A DNA stretch of 64,000 bases from Caballeronia novacaledonica (GTDB taxonomy: Bacteria > Pseudomonadota > Gammaproteobacteria > Burkholderiales > Burkholderiaceae): contig NZ_OGTP01000001.1 of assembly GCF_900258035.1 (NCBI RefSeq), positions 310,001 through 374,000 on the forward strand, written 5' to 3'. A program made the position numbers and the translations under genes. Below, one piece after another: positions 1 through 8,700 of this stretch. Each line of letters opens with the position of its first letter. Within the stretch, counting starts at the first letter, position 1. Under the pieces are notes generated by a model. It was given only the letters and a program-made list of their open reading frames with translations. It ran no database searches and was not told where the DNA came from.

Positions 1-1122
1 GTCGATGCGCAATGCGATTGCTACATTATCTGGTCGCTCGCTCAGCAATTTGCGATGCGCCAGCTTGTGACGCATGCGCCGACGCACGATCACATGCCGG
101 ACTATCGCGAAGGTGATCCGCATGTCTCGAATCGACAGATTGAGAAAGCAACGCCTGAATTCATAAGCAATTACGAGCTTCGGGCGCGACGCATTGCAGC
201 TGCGTATGCGCGTGTATATCTTGAAGACTTCCATCTCGGCGACACGAAAAAGATCGGTCGCTTCTATTGGTTGGGGCTGGGCGCATTTGCTTCAAAGCAG
301 GTCGCTGCAACGCTTCATCAATGGCAGGTGAAGTACGCGGCGCGCTGGTCAGTATTGATCGAGGGATTGGGGCGAGGAAATCTATGGCTCTTCAACGACG
401 TGTTGGCGTGGTTTTATGCTTATGCGGCAGGTAGCGACACGTTCAAGAAATGCGCAGGATCCCGCAATAGCAACGACTTCGTTGAGCAAGTCAAGAACAA
501 TTTCACGCGGCAGAAGGATCATGCCACGTCGATTGATAAAGTTCCGTACGTGGTTAACGGCGAGACGGGTCAGAAAAAAGAAAAGAAAGGTTATCTGCAA
601 TTGACACCTCTTGTTGACGATGGTTTCAAGAAAGTCGCCTCTTGGGAGATGGCGAGCGAAATGGATAAGCCATCTATTGCGCTTAGTCATCTGCTATCTA
701 TAGCTCAGCATGAACAAGGGGAAGTGCTGCAGGGTTTGATATACGACGATCGTGATTTCCAATGGTGGCTTGGAAATCAACGAAGTGCGTTGGCGACAGC
801 GGACGACACTGCGATCAAGAACTCCATTGAAATGATGAAGTATGGATTGACCGACGGATCTGACATTGCGCTCTCGCCGGTGATCCGCGCGTTGGTGCCA
901 AACCTCCAGCTTGTCATGACGCCCGACTATGAATCGGATGACATGGAGTTCCGGCCTGATGCGAAGGATCGATTGGTTCTCGAGAATTACAGGCAGCGGA
1001 TGGACTGGATCAAGAATGTCGCGAACAAGTATCACAGACTCATGCAGGGTAATCGGCAGGAGAAAATGCGTAGTTACCTCGAAGTCATAAAGAGCTGGGG
1101 TGACGAACGAATCGCTCCATGA
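1..1122 (+). CDS. Uncharacterised protein, possible type VI secretion cargo (5'-truncated)
   Basis: The reading frame is open from base 1, so the gene probably begins before the window; the first in-frame ATG is at 55. What is visible is a soluble protein of at least 355 residues with no signal peptide. Its middle has a Trp/Phe/Tyr-rich stretch (RFYWLGLGAFASKQV near residues 70-85). This arrangement reminds me of DUF2515-type proteins, but I cannot confirm that. The stop codon overlaps the next gene's start as ATGA (1119-1122), which indicates a tightly coupled pair, and a PAAR gene follows. From that context I infer type VI secretion cargo or an accessory protein. No catalytic motif was recognised. 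Base composition is more AT-rich than in the genes from 2.6 kb onward, which suggests transfer. Confidence 0.6.
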   Translation, partial: VDAQCDCYIIWSLAQQFAMRQLVTHAPTHDHMPDYREGDPHVSNRQIEKATPEFISNYELRARRIAAAYARVYLEDFHLGDTKKIGRFYWLGLGAFASKQVAATLHQWQVKYAARWSVLIEGLGRGNLWLFNDVLAWFYAYAAGSDTFKKCAGSRNSNDFVEQVKNNFTRQKDHATSIDKVPYVVNGETGQKKEKKGYLQLTPLVDDGFKKVASWEMASEMDKPSIALSHLLSIAQHEQGEVLQGLIYDDRDFQWWLGNQRSALATADDTAIKNSIEMMKYGLTDGSDIALSPVIRALVPNLQLVMTPDYESDDMEFRPDAKDRLVLENYRQRMDWIKNVANKYHRLMQGNRQEKMRSYLEVIKSWGDERIAP

Positions 1123-2036
1123 AGAAGATCTCTATCTTCGTGTCGCTGCTTGTAGCAGCGGCACTCATCGCATTCTATGTTCACGCATTTAGTTGGACGG
1201 CTGGTTCAACATCCAATTTTGAGAAAGACATGCCTCAGACTCACTCACTCATTCGACTCGGTAAACCTCAACTCTCCGATCTCAACGGTTCGGGTTCTTC
1301 CATTGACAATCATCCAACCGGCGCTACCTTTTATCAACAAGTGTGGCAGCAAGGAGCACTGGGCACGGTTGAATTCGCTCACGGACCTCACAGTTTCGTG
1401 GTCGAGAACGTCTTATCTATACTTGGATCCGCTGACAAAGATGTGCCTGAGGGAATTTATGATTGGAACATCAACTTCGGCGTGAGTCCGGAAGAGGCTG
1501 ACACCCATGAAGCCGCTCGCGATCGCGTTATGAGGTTCCTCTCACAACTGCGGGCGGCGGGCTGGAAACGCTACATATCAACAAATCGACCCCGTCTCGG
1601 CGGCAAACAAGCTTGGCAATATAATTCGTTGTCCAGTGTCGATGGCATCTATTCGCTGGATTCCACTTATATCCCAACAATTGAAGAATGGAAATCGGCG
1701 GTGAAAAACCGTCCAAAATGGGTTTTCGAGGCAGATGGTGTGTATCTTGAAGTCGTGGTCGACGAGAGCAACATGGGCGGATTCGTCGGGAAGAGTACGT
1801 ATTTGCTTGGCGTCGAAATGAAGAGTGAATACGCCTTCTATGGGGTTGGTTATTTCCCGGGCGACGCAGAAAAAATAGAAAATTGGAAGGAGTTGATCCC
1901 CGCTGAGCTTGCTAAGTATCACCAAGACAGACTAAGAAGGGAGGCTGAACTCAAGGCTGCGGGTTACACGATCGACACAGCTTATCAAGACCCGCCCATC
2001 AAGAGTCTGCAAGATTCCCACGACAGCACGCGCTGA
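1119..2036 (+). CDS. Membrane-anchored or periplasmic protein, candidate immunity partner
   Basis: A 305-residue protein with a short basic N-terminus and one hydrophobic segment (about residues 4-24). This looks like a signal anchor or an uncleaved signal peptide, and the rest is a hydrophilic, probably periplasmic domain. No lipobox Cys was seen. The start overlaps the preceding stop by four bases (ATGA), so the two proteins are probably made together. A PAAR gene follows 11 bases downstream. In type VI cargo modules a small envelope-targeted protein beside a large unknown protein is often the immunity factor; that role is inferred from context only. I did not recognise the family. Confidence 0.6.
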   Translation: MKKISIFVSLLVAAALIAFYVHAFSWTAGSTSNFEKDMPQTHSLIRLGKPQLSDLNGSGSSIDNHPTGATFYQQVWQQGALGTVEFAHGPHSFVVENVLSILGSADKDVPEGIYDWNINFGVSPEEADTHEAARDRVMRFLSQLRAAGWKRYISTNRPRLGGKQAWQYNSLSSVDGIYSLDSTYIPTIEEWKSAVKNRPKWVFEADGVYLEVVVDESNMGGFVGKSTYLLGVEMKSEYAFYGVGYFPGDAEKIENWKELIPAELAKYHQDRLRREAELKAAGYTIDTAYQDPPIKSLQDSHDSTR

Positions 2037-2047
2037 GGATCGTTCAA

Positions 2048-2326
2048 ATGGAAAGAGCAACGATAAACGGCAAAGCGCAGATAGTGGTTGGCGATGTGAC
2101 CAGCCACGGCGGCCGGGTGATTTCAGGCAGTCCATCATCGACCTGGGGGCGAGGCGAAATTCCGGTTGCACGTAAAGGCGATAAGGTCACCTGCCCAAAA
2201 TGTGAGCCTCATTTGTTTGAAATAACCGAAGGGTGCGAAAATAGCTCCGATTTTGGCGCCCCCGTTGCGCTTGAGGGTCATATGACATCCTGCGGTGCCA
2301 CACTGATTGCCCAGGTATTCGATTAA
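2048..2326 (+). CDS. PAAR domain protein (type VI secretion spike tip)
   Basis: A 92-residue protein that is almost entirely a PAAR-like domain. It has an early Gly/Asp-rich turn (VVGDVTSHGGRVISGS, residues 13-28), a central ARKGDKVTCPKC segment and a closing segment with HMTSCGATL. The family forms the conical zinc-binding tip that sits on VgrG and carries effectors into target cells. Three Cys (two in CPKC, one in TSCG) and the His residues are plausible metal ligands. It is the third gene of a compact set with the two genes upstream. No VgrG or sheath gene is visible here, so it would have to work with a type VI apparatus encoded elsewhere. Confidence 0.82.
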   Translation: MERATINGKAQIVVGDVTSHGGRVISGSPSSTWGRGEIPVARKGDKVTCPKCEPHLFEITEGCENSSDFGAPVALEGHMTSCGATLIAQVFD

Positions 2327-2617
2327 ATAATGTCTAAACGGGGCGGTCCGAAAGGCGGTCATGCGCTGGGTGCGGCCGGTTGTTCTCGATGCGGCGCGAG
2401 GTGTTCGATCGGAACGGCCAGTTGTACCGTAACGTCGAACTTCAAGGCGAGGCGAGTGAGCACGAAACGCGCAACGGATGAGGATTCGAACTCAACACGG
2501 CTCGTAGGCGATAGCCCCGCCGGGTGGCCCCCCACGCTGTCCCCGTCTCATTCACACGACACCCCTTGGTGTATATTCATTCTCCTTCGGCAACGGCGAG
2601 GCCCAGTACGCACCCAA
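2327..2617 (+). other. Junction between AT-rich cargo block and GC-rich chromosome; possible gene remnant
   Basis: An ATG at 2330, three bases after the PAAR stop, opens a frame that runs without a stop into the phosphopantetheinyl transferase gene. Its first 25 or so residues are Gly/Cys-rich (SRCGARC) and the rest is low-quality sequence, so a real fusion is unlikely. It may be the eroded start of a further cargo gene. A TATATT at about 2570 may serve the downstream gene. Confidence 0.3.
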
Positions 2618-3319
2618 ATGACGGAATCGACGCTTCCCTTCGACATCCAGCCCATCCCGCTTCCCGCCGACACACCCACCGACGTGCGCGTGTGGCAAGT
2701 TCAAATCGATCTTTCCGCGCCGCTCGACAGCGCGGCCCACGCCGTGATGAACGCAAGCGAACGCGCGCGCGCGGCGCGCTTCCTGCGCCACGCGGATGTC
2801 GCGCGTTTCGGCGTGATGCGTTGCGTGCTGCGGCATGTGCTCGCCGCCGAGACGCATCGCGATGCCGCGAGTCTGATGCTCGAGGCCGACGATCGGGGCC
2901 GGCCGTTCCTCGCGCATCCGGACGCGCCGGACTTCAACGTGTCGCATTCGGGCGCATTCGGCCTCATCGCGATATCGAAGAAAAGGCGCGTGGGCGTCGA
3001 TATCGAAGAAGCCCGCGCAACGTTCGATTGGCGCGAACTTGCGCCCGCCGTGCTCGCGGATGTGGACCGCCGCGAGATCGAAGCGATGCCCGACGAGCAC
3101 GCACGAAGCGCCACGTTCTTCGACTGCTGGACGGCGAAGGAGGCGGTGTTGAAGGCGCACGGCGTCGGCATCGGGGGCGCGGCGATCACGATGACGAGCT
3201 TCCCGGTGCTGCCGCGCGACGGCGTTCGCTACACGCTCACGCGCGAAGGCGGCGCGTTCGACGCAATCGCGCTCGACGCGCCTTCGGGATACGCAGCCGC
3301 GCTCGCCTGGTCATATTGA
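2618..3319 (+). CDS. 4'-phosphopantetheinyl transferase, Sfp type
   Basis: A 233-residue enzyme that moves the phosphopantetheine arm of CoA onto a serine of acyl- or peptidyl-carrier proteins. Three family signatures are present: FNVSHSG near residue 105, VGVDIE near 124 (Mg-binding acidic residues) and FDCWTAKEAVLKAHG near 167-181 (catalytic Glu/Lys). The length fits the Sfp/EntD class rather than the short AcpS class, so likely targets are polyketide, non-ribosomal peptide or siderophore synthases encoded elsewhere. The frame continues upstream to 2330, but ATG 2618 is preferred because homology-like sequence begins there. No biosynthetic cluster lies beside it. Confidence 0.9.
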   Translation: MTESTLPFDIQPIPLPADTPTDVRVWQVQIDLSAPLDSAAHAVMNASERARAARFLRHADVARFGVMRCVLRHVLAAETHRDAASLMLEADDRGRPFLAHPDAPDFNVSHSGAFGLIAISKKRRVGVDIEEARATFDWRELAPAVLADVDRREIEAMPDEHARSATFFDCWTAKEAVLKAHGVGIGGAAITMTSFPVLPRDGVRYTLTREGGAFDAIALDAPSGYAAALAWSY

Positions 3320-3335
3320 TGCAACGCAGCGACGC

Positions 3336-3842
3336 TCACGCCAACTTGGTACGCGCAAGATCGCGCTGCGTGAGATAAAGCCGCAAGTCGAACTCGATCT
3401 GATGGTAGCCCGGCTGCATCAACTCGCACAGCCGATAGAACGCCTTGTTGTGATCGCTTTCCTTCAGATGCGCAAGCTCGTGTACGACGATCATCCGCAG
3501 AAATTCAGGCGCCGTGTCCCTGAAGAGCGATGCGATGCGAATTTCCTTCTTCGCCTTGAGCTTCGCGCCCTGCACGCGCGAAATCGCGGTGTGCAGGCCG
3601 AGCGCGTGACGCAGCACGTCGAGCTTGCTGTCGTAGAAGACCTTGTCGATGGCGGGCGCGACGCGCAGGAACTCCTGCTTCAGGCCCGAGCAATATTCAT
3701 AAAGCGCGCGATCGGACTGAACCGCGTGCTTGTTCGGATAGCGCGCGTCGAGATAGGCGCCCAGTTGTTGCTGGGCGATCAGTCGGCGCACCTTGTCCTG
3801 TAGCGTGTTCGGATAGGCGCTCAGGTATTTCAGGTGTTGCAT
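3336..3842 (-). CDS. YgjP-like zinc metallopeptidase domain protein
   Basis: A 168-residue cytosolic protein carrying the YgjP/DUF45 metallohydrolase signature. HELAHLKESDHNKAFY lies at about residues 122-137 and gives the HExxH pair, the third His and the following Phe. The family is related to wss/M48-like peptidases; E. coli YgjP has been linked to nucleotide (UTP) hydrolysis, so the true substrate is uncertain. It converges with the phosphopantetheinyl transferase gene, with 16 bases between the stops. The ATG at 3842 is the only good start. Confidence 0.85.
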   Translation of the reverse strand: MQHLKYLSAYPNTLQDKVRRLIAQQQLGAYLDARYPNKHAVQSDRALYEYCSGLKQEFLRVAPAIDKVFYDSKLDVLRHALGLHTAISRVQGAKLKAKKEIRIASLFRDTAPEFLRMIVVHELAHLKESDHNKAFYRLCELMQPGYHQIEFDLRLYLTQRDLARTKLA

Positions 3843-4102
3843 GACGGCCGGATTGGAAAGATACGTTCAATGCCTGATGCGCAGGCGGGCGTGGGACGCA
3901 ATCGGCGGCGTCCGCAGCGTGAATTGCGCAGCAATCTACCCATCATTTTAGTCAACGCCGCGCCGCCTCGCCGCCGTCATGACGACAAGCGTGTTTCGAT
4001 GCGCGCAATTCCGTAAGTTTATGTTTCAGCCCGGCTTCGAATGAGCCCGCCGTGCGAACATGCGCGCTCTCAAGAAACGGGTGACAAAAGGCAGGTTTAT
4101 CG

Positions 4103-4618
4103 ATGGCATCGAGTAAGGCGCATCATGCGACCGGTTGGGCGGCGGGCATCATCGCGGCGGCGGTCGTGATGCATCCGATAAAAGCCGCGACCGCGGACAT
4201 GCTGGCGGGCGCGCTGGCGCTGCTCGGGGGCATCGCCGGGGCCACCGCGCCCGACTGGCTCGAAGTCGCGTGGTGGACGCGCGCGCGCAGACTCTGGATC
4301 ACGCATCGCACGCTCACGCACTGGGGCATCGGCTGGGCCGCGCTGTTCGCGCTTTCGTATCACTTTCTCGGGCGGCATCCGGCGGCGTCGGTCGCGTTCG
4401 GCTTCGCGTGCGGCGGCCTCATGCATCTCTTCGCGGACTGGCCGAATCCGCTCGGCGTGCCGTGGATCGCCGGGCGACATTCCCTCAGACTGTGGACGAG
4501 CGGGCATTGCGATCTGATCATCGTCGCGGGTTCGTGGGCTGCGGCGCTTTTCGTCGTCGACGATGTCTGGTTTCATCATGCCTACGGACGCATGCTGCTG
4601 AATGCGCTGCACATCTAG
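4103..4618 (+). CDS. DUF457 (YdjM-like) membrane-bound putative metal-dependent hydrolase
   Basis: A 171-residue inner-membrane protein with several hydrophobic segments. His and Asp residues are placed as in the DUF457/YdjM family: an early HH, a PDW motif near residue 51, HRTLTHW near 72-78, then HLFADWPNPLG near 112-122. The family is annotated as LexA-regulated or phospholipase-like metal-dependent hydrolases, but its substrate is not established. The next gene (a lipoprotein) starts 27 bases downstream on the same strand, so the two may be co-transcribed. No LexA box was seen upstream. Confidence 0.8.
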   Translation: MASSKAHHATGWAAGIIAAAVVMHPIKAATADMLAGALALLGGIAGATAPDWLEVAWWTRARRLWITHRTLTHWGIGWAALFALSYHFLGRHPAASVAFGFACGGLMHLFADWPNPLGVPWIAGRHSLRLWTSGHCDLIIVAGSWAAALFVVDDVWFHHAYGRMLLNALHI

Positions 4619-4645
4619 CACGACATCGCGAGGAGTCACGTTCTC

Positions 4646-5140
4646 ATGCAACCGAATCACACGCGCGTTCGCTTCCTTCTCTTCTTCGCCGCGTTGCTCG
4701 CAATCCTTGCGCTCGATGGTTGCGCAGGCCTCTTCAACCGCGATGCAATGCGCGTGACGGTCGCGGGCATCGAGCCGCTCGAAGGGCAAGGGCTCGAAAT
4801 GCGCTTCGCCGTGAAGCTGCGCGTGCAGAATCCGAACGATGCGCCGGTCGACTTCGACGGCGTCGCGCTCGATCTCGACCTCAACGGCCGCGCGTTCGCG
4901 AGCGGCGTGAGCGATCAGCGCGGGACCGTGCCGCGTTTCGGCGAACTGGTGGTGTCCGTGCCGGTGACGGTGTCGGCGTTCTCGGTCGCGCGCCAGGCGT
5001 TCGGCTTTGCGAGCGGCAACGGGGTCAGCAAGGTGTCGTACGCGGTGCGCGGCAAGCTCGCGGGCGGCGCGTTCGGCGGCGCGCGCTTCTCCGACAGCGG
5101 CTATGTCGATCTTCCCGGATCGGGTTCGTCCGGCTACTGA
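4646..5140 (+). CDS. LEA type 2 (WHy domain) lipoprotein
   Basis: A 164-residue envelope protein. The N-terminus is a lipoprotein signal: basic start, hydrophobic core, then a lipobox ending LDGC with the lipidated Cys at about residue 27. The rest is a single immunoglobulin-like LEA-2/WHy domain, with the VKLRVQNPNDAPVDFDGV core (about 53-70) typical of desiccation-associated LEA14-like proteins. It is preceded by GAGGAG and follows the DUF457 gene closely. Its 3' end overlaps the convergent cupin gene by seven bases. Confidence 0.88.
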   Translation: MQPNHTRVRFLLFFAALLAILALDGCAGLFNRDAMRVTVAGIEPLEGQGLEMRFAVKLRVQNPNDAPVDFDGVALDLDLNGRAFASGVSDQRGTVPRFGELVVSVPVTVSAFSVARQAFGFASGNGVSKVSYAVRGKLAGGAFGGARFSDSGYVDLPGSGSSGY

Positions 5141-5562
5141 GACGCCGACGCTTCCCGCGGATCGTAAGGCACGACGCGATCCGCCTCGTTGGCGTCGTTG
5201 CGGGCGATCACCGCGCGCGCAGGTTCGGTCGCGCTGAGATTGACCGGCTGATGCGGCACGCCAGGCGGAATGAAGACGAAGTCGCCCGGCTCGTTGATGA
5301 CCGACTCCGCCAGTCCCGGCCCATAGCGCGTCTCGATGCGTCCTTCGAGTATGTAGATGCCCGTCTCGTAGCCCACGTGGACATGCGGTTCGCCACGCCC
5401 GCCCGGCGGCACGACGACGAGATGCATCGCGAGGCCGCGCGTGCCGGCCGTCGCCGCCGACAATCCGATGAAATAAGGCAGATGCTGAACCGTCGCGAGC
5501 TTTTCCTGCGGCCGCACGGTAACGACCGTCTGCTGCGCTGTCTCTTGCGTGGTGACCTGCAT
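5134..5562 (-). CDS. Cupin domain protein
   Basis: A 142-residue single-domain beta-barrel cupin. The metal-site motif 1 is present as GEPHVHVGYETGIYILEG (about residues 58-75), and motif 2 as GDFVFIPPGVPHQPVN (about 96-111). The reaction is not identifiable; many small cupins are sugar, phenolic or amino-acid-derivative binders or dioxygenases. A longer frame reaches 5625, but the ATG at 5562 has a strong GGAGGA ribosome site six bases upstream and is chosen. It diverges from the glutamate dehydrogenase gene. Confidence 0.85.
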   Translation of the reverse strand: MQVTTQETAQQTVVTVRPQEKLATVQHLPYFIGLSAATAGTRGLAMHLVVVPPGGRGEPHVHVGYETGIYILEGRIETRYGPGLAESVINEPGDFVFIPPGVPHQPVNLSATEPARAVIARNDANEADRVVPYDPREASASQ

Positions 5563-5786
5563 GGCGATTCCTCCGTCGGCTCGATGCGCCGCTATCGACA
5601 ATAGCCGAATCCCGATGTCGCGCAAAGGTCACGCGGCCCGGCTAAGGTAGCCGAAAGGCGCGCACCGTGTTTGTGCAACCGCACATGCCCGACCCAGGGC
5701 CAAAGGCGCGGGCCGGCGCATAATCGCGTTGACTGATCCGAAGAGCGCCGTAACCGCATCGCAACCGAATGCCTCGGGAGGACACC

Positions 5787-8700
5787 ATGCTGGTCAAGAA
5801 CGAAGCGCGGGTCGAACAGCTCATCAACGATCTCCTCGACTTTGCGAGAGGACGCTTGCCGGAGCCTGCCTTCAAGGTCATCGAGCCGCTTCTTCGCTAT
5901 TACTACGAGCAGGTCGATGTCGAGGACATCGCGAGCCGCGATGTCGCCGATCTCTACGGCGCCGCGATGGCCCACTGGCAGACGGCGCAGAAGTTCGTGC
6001 GCGGGCGCGAGGTGCTGCGCGTCTATAACCCGAATCTGGAGCAGCACGGCTGGCACTCGGATCACACGGTCATCGAGATCGTCAACGACGACATGCCGTT
6101 TCTCGTCGACTCGGTGACGATGGAGTTGAACCGCCTCGGCCTCGCGCTGCATTCGGCGATTCATCCGGTGTTTCGCGTGTGGCGGTCCGGCAAGGGCGCG
6201 CACGCGGGCGAGATCGAGCGGATCGGTCAGGGGCACGCCGAAGCGGGCGACGGCAATTCCGAGCTCGAATCGTTCATCCATTTCGAAGTGGACCGCTGCG
6301 GCGACGGCGAGCGTCTCGAAGAAGTGCGCGACAGCATCGCGCGCGTGCTCGGCGACGTGCGCGCGGCGGTCGAAGACTGGCCGAAGGTGGTCGAAGCGGC
6401 GCGCGTCGCGATCGGCGATCTGAAGACGCGCGACACGACGCCCGACGGCATCGAGTCCCGCGCGTTCCTCGAATGGATGGTCGCGGATCATTTCACGTTC
6501 CTCGGCTGCCGCGATTACGAACTCGTCGAGCACGAAGGCGGTCCCGCGTTGCGCGGCGTGGCGGGCTCGGGCCTGGGCATCTTGCGCGAGACCTTGCGCG
6601 CGCCCTCCGCGAGCGACGTGACGCCGCTGCCGCCGGGCGCCGCCGCGATCATCGAGGGCGCGGCGCCCATCTTTCTGACGAAAGCCAATTCGCGCGCAAC
6701 GGTGCATCGGCCGGGCTATCTCGACTATGTCGGCGTGAAGCGCACGTCGCCCGATGGCAAGGTGACAGGCGAGCGGCGTTTTCTCGGCCTGTACACATCG
6801 ACCGCGTATCTCGTGCCGACGTCCGAAATCCCGATCGTGCGCCGCAAATGCGCGAACATCGTGCGGCGCGCGGGTTTCCTTGAAAAAGGGCATCTGGCGA
6901 AGTCGCTCATCACGGTGCTGGAGCAGTATCCGCGCGACGAGCTTTTCCAGGCCGACGAAGACGTGCTCTTCGATATCGCGATCGGCGTGCTGCGCCTTCA
7001 GGAACATCAGCGCACGCGGCTGTTCGTGCGCCGCGACCGCTTCGACCGTTTCGTGTCGTGCCTCGTCTTCGTGCCGCGCGACAAGTTCAACACCGACCTG
7101 CGCCGCCGCATCGGCCGCGTGCTGATGGAGGCGTTCAACGGCAAGAGCATCGAGTTCACGCCGCTCTTGTCGGAATCGCCGCTGGCGCGGATTCATATCG
7201 TCGTGCGTGCCGACCGGGGCGCGATGCCCGAAGTCGATACGCGCGAACTCGAAGCGCGCGTCGTGCAGGTCGCGCGCCGCTGGCAGGACGATCTCGCCGA
7301 CGCGCTCATCGACAGTCACGGCGAAGAAGCGGGCAACCGTCTGCTGCAGCGCTATGCCGATTCGTTCCCCGCCGGTTATCGCGAAGACTATCCGGCGCGC
7401 ACGGCGGTACGCGATATCGAGTTGATCGAGGCGACGCACACGCGCCCCGGCGGTCTGTCGATGAGTCTGTATCGTCCGATCGAAGCCGGGCGGCGCGCGT
7501 TCCGCTTCAAGGTGTATCGCGTCGGCGATCCGATCGCCTTGTCGCACAGCCTGCCGATGCTCGAACATCTCGGCGTGCGCGTCGATGAAGAGCGGCCGTA
7601 TCTGATCGAGCCGACCGGCGCGCCCAACGCATGGGTCCACGATTTCGGCCTCGAATTGCAGGACGACGTCGAGTTCGATATCGATCGCGTGAAGCCGCTC
7701 TTCGAGAACGCGTTCGCGAGCGTGTGGTCGGGCGAGATCGAGAACGACGACTACAACCGCCTCGTGTTGCGCGCGGAGTTCGGCGCGCGCGACGTGACCA
7801 TCATGCGCGCGTATGCGAAGTATCTGCGACAAGTCGGCTCCACGTTCAGCGATGCGTATATCGAGCGCGCGCTGATCGGCAATCCGCTGATCGCGAAGAA
7901 GCTCTTGCAACTCTTCATGGTGCGCTTCGATCCGGCGCGCGGCGGATCGGCGGAAGATCGCGACAAGGCCGCCGAACGCGCGCTCGCGGATATCGAAGCG
8001 GCGCTCGATCAGGTGCCGAATCTCGACGAAGACCGCATCTTGCGTCAGTTCCTCGGCGTCATCACGGCGACGGTGCGCACGAACCATTTCCATCGCGATG
8101 CGCACGGCCAGCCACGTCCGTATGTGTCGTTCAAGCTCGATCCTTCGAACGTGCCGGGCCTGCCCGAGCCCAAGCCGATGTTCGAGATCTGGGTCTATGC
8201 GCCGCGCGTGGAAGGCGTGCACTTGCGAGGTGGACGTGTCGCGCGCGGCGGGCTGCGCTGGTCGGATCGCCGCGAAGATTTCCGCACGGAAGTGCTCGGC
8301 CTCATGAAAGCGCAGATGGTGAAGAACACGGTGATCGTGCCGGTGGGATCGAAGGGCGGCTTCGTCGTGAAGAATCCGCCGCCGGCGACGGACCGCGAAG
8401 CGTTTCTCAACGAAGGCGTCGCGTGCTATCAGATGTTCCTGCGCGGCCTGCTCGACGTGACCGACAACCGCACGCCCGATGGCATCGTGCCGCCGCCGGA
8501 TGTCGTGCGCCACGATCCCGACGATCCCTATCTCGTCGTCGCGGCGGACAAGGGCACGGCGACGTTCTCCGACTACGCGAACGCGATTGCGCACGAATAC
8601 GGCTTCTGGCTCGACGATGCCTTCGCGTCCGGCGGTTCGGTCGGCTACGACCACAAGAAGATGGGTATCACCGCGCGCGGCGCGTGGGAATCGGTGAAGC

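Noticed and set aside
2440-2500. tRNA T-arm-like sequence GAGTTCGAATCCTC on the minus strand
   Set aside because: The flanking bases do not form a 5-bp T stem, and no anticodon or acceptor arm could be built; at most a chance match or a very old remnant.
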